A stretch of DNA of 11,079 nt, from NCBI GenBank assembly GCA_947461185.1, contig CANHJY010000044.1, forward strand, positions 1 through 11,079, given 5' to 3'. Within the stretch, counting starts at the first letter, position 1. Every line of letters begins with the position of its first letter. The notes beneath the pieces are model-generated. The model saw only the letters and a list, made by a program, of their open reading frames with translations, was not told where the DNA came from and ran no database searches. Shown piece by piece: positions 7,640 to 11,079 of the stretch. The position numbers were made by a program, and so were the translations under genes. This DNA is from Flavobacteriales bacterium (GTDB lineage: Bacteria; Bacteroidota; Bacteroidia; Flavobacteriales_D; Crocinitomicaceae).

Positions 7640-8248
7640 TTATTCCTCAATTTTTTGAAATGGACCAATTTCATCAATAAATTCTTCTAGCCTTTTGTCA
7701 CTGAATGGTGAGGTTAAGATCATAAACTGGCATTTTGGTAAACTTTCCGTAATACGCTTTAAGTGGATGCCATTACCGTTTTTAAATTGTTGTATTGCAT
7801 CGTCAAGGATAAAAATCTTCAATTCTCCAACGTTATATCCATTTTGAATATATAACTCGTACAACCTTTTCGGTGTTCCAACGATGATCTCTGTACCATC
7901 GAACAAGTCGTTTCTTTGTTTGAGCATATTTCCTTTATCATGCACCAAATCAACAGTTAAGTCTAAGTGGAAAGTACATATTTTCAAAGCATCATATATT
8001 TTTTGTGCCTTGTCATTGGAAGAACAGCTAATTATTGCTCTTGGGGATCCCTCTCCAGGAGTTTTTATTTTTTCTAAAACAGTATATAAAATCGCAGTAG
8101 ATTTTCCAGAACCTTCGCTCCCCTCCGCTAAAATATTTCTACCTGATTTCATCACATCCAGTATGGATTCCTGGAAGCTGTTCATTGTGTTAAAGCCTTT
8201 GTCTTGAAGAATTTCTGCCAATTCAGGTCGTATTTTATTCCAACTCAT
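7640..8248 (-). CDS. Short one-domain DEAD-box-like ATPase with degenerate helicase motifs
   Basis: This 202-residue protein corresponds only to the first RecA-like domain of a DEAD-box RNA helicase. The second domain, with motifs IV-VI, is missing. Visible motifs are a Q-motif-like stretch (F19 and Q26 in GFNTMNSFQ), Walker A GSEGSGKST (43-51), Ib-like VGTPKRL (123-129), LDDA (148-151) in place of DEAD, and LTSPFSD (178-184) in place of SAT. ATP binding looks possible. Normal unwinding does not, because motif II lacks the Glu and the partner domain is absent. The frame is clean with no remnants downstream, and short proteins of this type recur in flavobacteria as far as I recall, so I treat it as a real gene and not a fragment. 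It is the last gene of the rsgA-dtd-mazG operon, and its ATG overlaps the preceding stop codon (ATGA), implying translational coupling. Its role is unknown; RNA or ribosome binding is a guess from context. Confidence 0.82.
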   Translation of the reverse strand: MSWNKIRPELAEILQDKGFNTMNSFQESILDVMKSGRNILAEGSEGSGKSTAILYTVLEKIKTPGEGSPRAIISCSSNDKAQKIYDALKICTFHLDLTVDLVHDKGNMLKQRNDLFDGTEIIVGTPKRLYELYIQNGYNVGELKIFILDDAIQQFKNGNGIHLKRITESLPKCQFMILTSPFSDKRLEEFIDEIGPFQKIEE

Positions 8249-8592
8249 GATACTAGTTTTTTGTTGTTTTTGTGTCGATCTTTATCGCGATTGGTTTTTT
8301 TGTTCAAGTTATTTATCAAAGCCTCTTCAAGATTGACTCCCGTTTGATTGGCAAGGCAAAGGAGTACAAAAAGAACATCAGCCATTTCATCACCCAAATC
8401 TTTATTTTTATCCGATTCTTTTTCGCTTTGTTCGCCATATCTCCTGGCTATTATTCGAGCAACTTCTCCAACCTCTTCGGTTAAAATAGCCATATTCGTC
8501 AATTCATTAAAATAACGAACACCATGTTCTTTAATCCAGTTGTCCACCAACTGTTGTGCTTCGGTTAAACTAAGTTGAGTTTTCTCTGTCAT
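8245..8592 (-). CDS. MazG-like nucleotide pyrophosphohydrolase
   Basis: This 115-residue protein is an all-alpha NTP pyrophosphohydrolase of the MazG-like family, which hydrolyses (d)NTPs to the monophosphate and pyrophosphate, usually to clear abnormal nucleotides. The metal-binding signature is present: E40 and E43 in TEEVGEVAR, followed by E69 and D72 in LGDEMADVLFVLL. The length fits the single-domain form rather than the two-domain E. coli MazG (263 residues). A strongly basic Lys/Asn-rich tail (from about residue 98) is unusual and may be disordered. The exact substrate cannot be read from the sequence. It begins 1 bp after the dtd stop and ends in a 4 bp ATGA overlap with the DEAD-box-like gene, so the genes are transcribed together. 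The toxin-antitoxin MazEF system is not present here. Confidence 0.9.
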   Translation of the reverse strand: MTEKTQLSLTEAQQLVDNWIKEHGVRYFNELTNMAILTEEVGEVARIIARRYGEQSEKESDKNKDLGDEMADVLFVLLCLANQTGVNLEEALINNLNKKTNRDKDRHKNNKKLVS

Positions 8593-8593
8593 T

Positions 8594-9046
8594 TCATTCT
8601 TTTCTTTTGGAATCTATTATTAGGGTAACTGGCCCATCATTCAAAAGCTTGACTTTCATATCAGCTCCAAATTGCCCGGTTTGAACAACACATGCGCTTA
8701 ATTCTCTGAGTTGCTGTGTAAAATATTCATAAAGTGGTATGGCAGTTTCAGGTCTTGCTGCTACAATAAAACTCGGTCGATTCCCTTTTTTAGTTGAAGC
8801 ATGTAGCGTAAATTGACTTACAACCAAAAAACTTCCGTTAATTTCTTTAATTGCGAGATTCATTTTTCCATTTTCATCACCAAAGATCCTTAGTGATATC
8901 AGTTTTTGAATAAGATAGTCAGCATCCTCTTTAATGTCCTCATGCTCAACTCCAAGCAGAACCAACAGTCCGTTTGAAATTGCTCCAACGATTACACTGT
9001 CAATTTGAACCGACGCTTCACTTACACGTTGAATTACTACTTTCAT
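8594..9046 (-). CDS. dtd: D-aminoacyl-tRNA deacylase
   Basis: Dtd hydrolyses D-amino acids, and Gly mischarged on tRNA(Ala), off tRNA in the cytoplasm, protecting translation from wrongly charged tRNAs. The 150-residue length is typical. The N terminus MKVVIQRVSEASVQID is characteristic, and both active-site signatures are present: SQFTL (77-81) and the GPVT element in LLNDGPVT (134-141), which together form the chirality-selecting pocket at the dimer interface. RPSFIVAARPE and QTGQFGADMKV are further family blocks. Its ATG overlaps the rsgA stop codon by one base (TAATG), which indicates translational coupling. Identification is secure. Confidence 0.97.
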   Translation of the reverse strand: MKVVIQRVSEASVQIDSVIVGAISNGLLVLLGVEHEDIKEDADYLIQKLISLRIFGDENGKMNLAIKEINGSFLVVSQFTLHASTKKGNRPSFIVAARPETAIPLYEYFTQQLRELSACVVQTGQFGADMKVKLLNDGPVTLIIDSKRKE

Positions 9047-9990
9047 TATTCGTAGATTGATCTTCTGTAAATATCATTAGGGTCTTCCGTCATTAGCTGC
9101 AAATAGGTGTTGTATCGTGATGGCGCAAGATCACCATTCTGGAGAGCCTCCTTAACTGCACATTTTGGTTCATTCAAATGTAAACAATTATGAAATTTAC
9201 ATTCGCCAAGTAGGTCGCGCATCTCTGGAAAATAATGAGGAATATTTTCACGTTCTAAATCTACAATCCCAAAAGCTCTTATTCCTGTCGTGTCGATAAT
9301 AAAACCGCCATTTTTTAAAGGATGCATTTCCGCAAATGTTGTGGTATGCTGACCTTGATCATGTGCCAAGGAAAGGTCGCCAGTTTCTAATTCAAGATCG
9401 GGATCCAGGCAGTTACAAAGCGTACTTTTTCCAACGCCACTGTATCCTGAAATCATCACTTGTTGGTCTTTGATTTCTGCTTGCAAGATGTCGATGTTTA
9501 TTCCTTTTTCTGCACTTATTTTAATGCTTGAATACCCAATCTTGTTATACATAGCAATCAAATCGTCTATTTCACCGAGTTCTTTCGAATTGTAAATGTC
9601 GATCTTATTGAAAAGTAAGGTGGTAGGAATTCTAAAAGATTCTGCTGCTACCAAAAAGCGATCGATAAATGCTAATTGCGTCACTGGCGATTTTAACGTA
9701 ACCAACAAATAAGCACGGTCTACATTGGCTGCAAGAATCTGCATTTGCTTACTTAGGTTGGTCGATTTTCTAACAATGTAATTTTTCCTGGGTAAAAAAT
9801 CTTCAATTACAAAATCCTCTTCCATTGTGCCTTCGCTCCTTAATGCAACAACATCGCCAACTGCAATTGGATTGGTTGTTCTTAATCCTTGCAATCTAAT
9901 TTTTCCACGGATTCGGCATTTTACAGTTGCTCCATCAGAGGTTAAAACGGTATACCATTTTCCAGTTGATTTTAATACGATGCCAGTCAT
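9046..9990 (-). CDS. rsgA: Ribosome small-subunit assembly GTPase RsgA
   Basis: RsgA (YjeQ/YloQ) is a circularly permuted GTPase that checks late 30S subunit maturation. At 314 residues it lacks the longer N-terminal extension of the E. coli protein (350). Domains in order: an OB fold (about 1-70); the permuted GTPase with G4 NKID (128-131), G1 GYSGVGKST (182-190), G2 GQHTTT (213-218) and G3 DTTG (233-236); and a C-terminal zinc knuckle with C264, C269, H271 and C277. G3 is usually DTPG; the Pro-to-Thr change needs only one base (CCA to ACA). The gene heads a four-gene minus operon with dtd, a mazG-like gene and a DEAD-box-like gene. Upstream is a 129 bp divergent spacer. In its own orientation, a TATTTTTA (9996-10003) is one base short of the -7 consensus and has no good -33, so its promoter is unclear. 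Identification is secure. Confidence 0.97.
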   Translation of the reverse strand: MTGIVLKSTGKWYTVLTSDGATVKCRIRGKIRLQGLRTTNPIAVGDVVALRSEGTMEEDFVIEDFLPRKNYIVRKSTNLSKQMQILAANVDRAYLLVTLKSPVTQLAFIDRFLVAAESFRIPTTLLFNKIDIYNSKELGEIDDLIAMYNKIGYSSIKISAEKGINIDILQAEIKDQQVMISGYSGVGKSTLCNCLDPDLELETGDLSLAHDQGQHTTTFAEMHPLKNGGFIIDTTGIRAFGIVDLERENIPHYFPEMRDLLGECKFHNCLHLNEPKCAVKEALQNGDLAPSRYNTYLQLMTEDPNDIYRRSIYE

Positions 9991-10072
9991 TTCTGTAAAA
10001 ATACGGGGAATTCCATTAATTTTGAATAAGATAATTCACATTGCCATTGGATTATTACGCGACTTATTGTCG

Positions 10073-10102
10073 TTGTAAAGCCAAGATTTTAAAGTATTTT
10101 TG
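10073..10102 (+). promoter_or_regulatory. Bacteroidota-type promoter of the GldA-like gene (TTG, 19 nt, TATTTTTG)
   Basis: TTG at 10073-10075 lies exactly 19 nt before TATTTTTG at 10095-10102, a full match to the Bacteroidota -33/-7 arrangement. It predicts a start about 4-6 nt after the -7 element and a leader of roughly 12-14 nt before the ATG at 10120. A short inverted repeat, CGAC-TTATT-GTCG (10060-10072), abuts the -33 element. Confidence 0.65.
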
Positions 10103-10119
10103 TTTTCCAATCGTTAAAA

Positions 10120-11019
10120 ATGTCAATAGAGGTAAAGAACTTAGTCAAGTATTACGGCAATCAAGCAGCAGTAAACGACATATCATTTTCGATTAAAAAA
10201 GGTGAAATAGTTGGGTTTCTAGGTCCCAATGGTGCAGGAAAGTCAACCACCATGAAAATTATTACTGGTTTTATTCCTTCAAGTTCAGGAACGGTTAACG
10301 TCTGCAGTATGCCTGTAGATGTTGATAGCATGGATACCCGCCAAAAAATCGGATACTTACCTGAACACAATCCGCTTTATTTGGATATGTATGTAAGAGA
10401 ATACCTTGAATTTGTTGGTAAAATATATAAGATACCCAACTTGAACGAACGGGTAAAAAACATGGTGAAAGCTGTAGGTTTAGAAGTGGAGCAAAACAAA
10501 AAAGTTGGTCAACTTTCTAAGGGGTATAGACAAAGATTGGGATTAGCAGCAGCAATAATTCATGATCCAGAAGTTCTTATTCTAGATGAACCTACCTCGG
10601 GTCTTGATCCGAATCAATTGGTTGGAATTAGAGATCTGATAAAAGAAATTGGAAAATCAAAAACAGTGTTGTTGTCTACCCACATCATGCAAGAAGTAGA
10701 AGCAATATGTGATCGCGTGATTATCATCAATCGCGGAAAAATAGTTGCAGATGACAAAGCGGAAAATCTTCAATTAAATTCTTCAAAGCAGACAGTTTAT
10801 GTAGAATTTGATGGAAATATCACCAAATCTCAACTCGGTAAGATTGCTGCTGTCACCAAAATTGAAACCGTAGGCAATGGGTGGTTATTAGAAGGTCAGA
10901 ATGGAAATGATTTAAGAAAAGAAGTGGCAGAATATGCTAGAGATAATGGCCTTTTGGTTTTAACTATGCGAATCGAAGAAAGGTCATTAGAAGAAGTCTT
11001 TAAAGAATTAACAAAATAA
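10120..11019 (+). CDS. gldA: ABC transporter ATP-binding protein, GldA-like
   Basis: This 299-residue ATPase of an ABC exporter resembles GldA of gliding flavobacteria in length and in its opening residues (MSIEVKNLVKYYGNQAAVNDISF). Motifs: Walker A GPNGAGKST (35-43), a Q-loop region reading GYLPEHNPLY (78-87), signature LSKGYRQRLG (132-141), Walker B VLILDEP (152-158), D-loop SGLD (160-163) and the switch His188 in STH. Residues 225-299 form the C-terminal extension common in this subfamily, ending LEEVFKELTK. GldA works with the membrane proteins GldF and GldG, which are not in this window; in some flavobacteria gldA is also separate from gldFG. A good promoter lies upstream, and the gene runs into tyrS after 1 bp. 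The ABC ATPase call is certain. The GldA assignment is likely but depends on finding gldFG and on gliding or secretion genes in the genome. Confidence 0.85.
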   Translation: MSIEVKNLVKYYGNQAAVNDISFSIKKGEIVGFLGPNGAGKSTTMKIITGFIPSSSGTVNVCSMPVDVDSMDTRQKIGYLPEHNPLYLDMYVREYLEFVGKIYKIPNLNERVKNMVKAVGLEVEQNKKVGQLSKGYRQRLGLAAAIIHDPEVLILDEPTSGLDPNQLVGIRDLIKEIGKSKTVLLSTHIMQEVEAICDRVIIINRGKIVADDKAENLQLNSSKQTVYVEFDGNITKSQLGKIAAVTKIETVGNGWLLEGQNGNDLRKEVAEYARDNGLLVLTMRIEERSLEEVFKELTK

Positions 11020-11020
11020 A

Positions 11021-11079
11021 ATGCCGGAGAAATTTATTGATGAATTGAAATGGAGGGGTATGGTGCATGACATCATGCC
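11021..11079 (+). CDS. tyrS: Start of tyrosyl-tRNA synthetase, cut by the window edge
   Basis: An ATG one base after the gldA-like stop opens a frame to the window end, encoding MPEKFIDELKWRGMVHDIM and the first two bases of another codon. This matches the usual N terminus of Bacteroidota TyrS, in which a short lead is followed by ELxWRGMxHDIMPG ahead of the catalytic Rossmann fold. The enzyme charges tRNA(Tyr) with tyrosine. Only 19 full codons are visible, so catalytic motifs cannot be checked. The spacing suggests co-transcription with the ABC ATPase gene. Confidence 0.78.
   Translation, partial: MPEKFIDELKWRGMVHDIM

Noticed and set aside
7657..7672. GAAATGGACCAATTTC inverted repeat as a terminator between the convergent genes
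   Set aside because: It lies inside the DEAD-box-like coding sequence, has only about 5 bp of AT-rich stem, and is not followed by a T tract in either direction.
7640..8248. DEAD-box-like gene read as a truncated pseudogene
   Set aside because: The frame is intact, it is translationally coupled to the upstream gene, and no remnant of the second helicase domain follows: the convergent WYL gene begins its 3' end 10 bp away. A maintained short protein fits better.
8245..8592. MazG-like gene as part of a toxin-antitoxin system
   Set aside because: MazG-like pyrophosphohydrolases are not toxins, and no mazE/mazF-like genes are present. The neighbours are housekeeping genes.
9827..10078. 83-codon open frame on the + strand across the rsgA start and the divergent spacer
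   Set aside because: It runs mostly antisense to rsgA, has no family-like motif and no promoter of its own, and overlaps the gldA promoter. It is a shadow frame.

Overview
The window looks like core chromosome from a low-GC member of the Bacteroidota, probably Flavobacteriales. Three things point that way: AT-rich codon use, Bacteroidota-type promoter elements (TTG about 19 nt upstream of TAnnTTTG) instead of sigma70 boxes, and gene families typical of that phylum. These include a GldA-like ABC ATPase, a MbnP/MbnH-like lipoprotein pair, and a short one-domain DEAD-box protein. The exact genus cannot be read from the sequence. I see no mobile element, CRISPR array, tRNA, rRNA or prophage gene.

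Layout. The 3' tail of an unrecognised + strand gene (2-154) overlaps by 6 bp the end of a long minus-strand gene for an AddA/RecB-like helicase-nuclease (149-3277). A 66 bp divergent spacer follows. Next come two + strand lipoprotein genes 2 bp apart (3344-5172): a MbnP-like protein and a di-heme cytochrome c peroxidase-family protein like MbnH. After 21 bp comes a 471-residue conserved protein with a nucleotidyltransferase-like motif in mid-protein (5194-6609). A WYL-domain regulator gene follows 6 bp later (6616-7629). Facing these is a tight minus-strand operon read from 9990 down to 7640: rsgA, dtd, a MazG-like pyrophosphohydrolase and a short degenerate DEAD-box protein. Gene junctions there overlap or are 1 bp apart. 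A 129 bp divergent region with a good Bacteroidota promoter leads to a GldA-like ABC ATPase (10120-11019), followed after 1 bp by the first codons of tyrS.

How the genes work together. The lipoprotein pair probably forms an envelope redox unit in which the di-heme enzyme modifies its MbnP partner to make a copper site. No methanobactin precursor is present. The minus operon combines ribosome assembly (RsgA), removal of D-amino acids from tRNA (Dtd), nucleotide clean-up (MazG-like) and a DEAD-box-like ATPase, so a translation and nucleotide quality-control theme is plausible. The AddA-like enzyme would process double-strand breaks with an AddB partner encoded elsewhere. The least understood part is the 471-residue protein with its co-directional WYL regulator. 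No gene-free stretch exceeds 130 bp.
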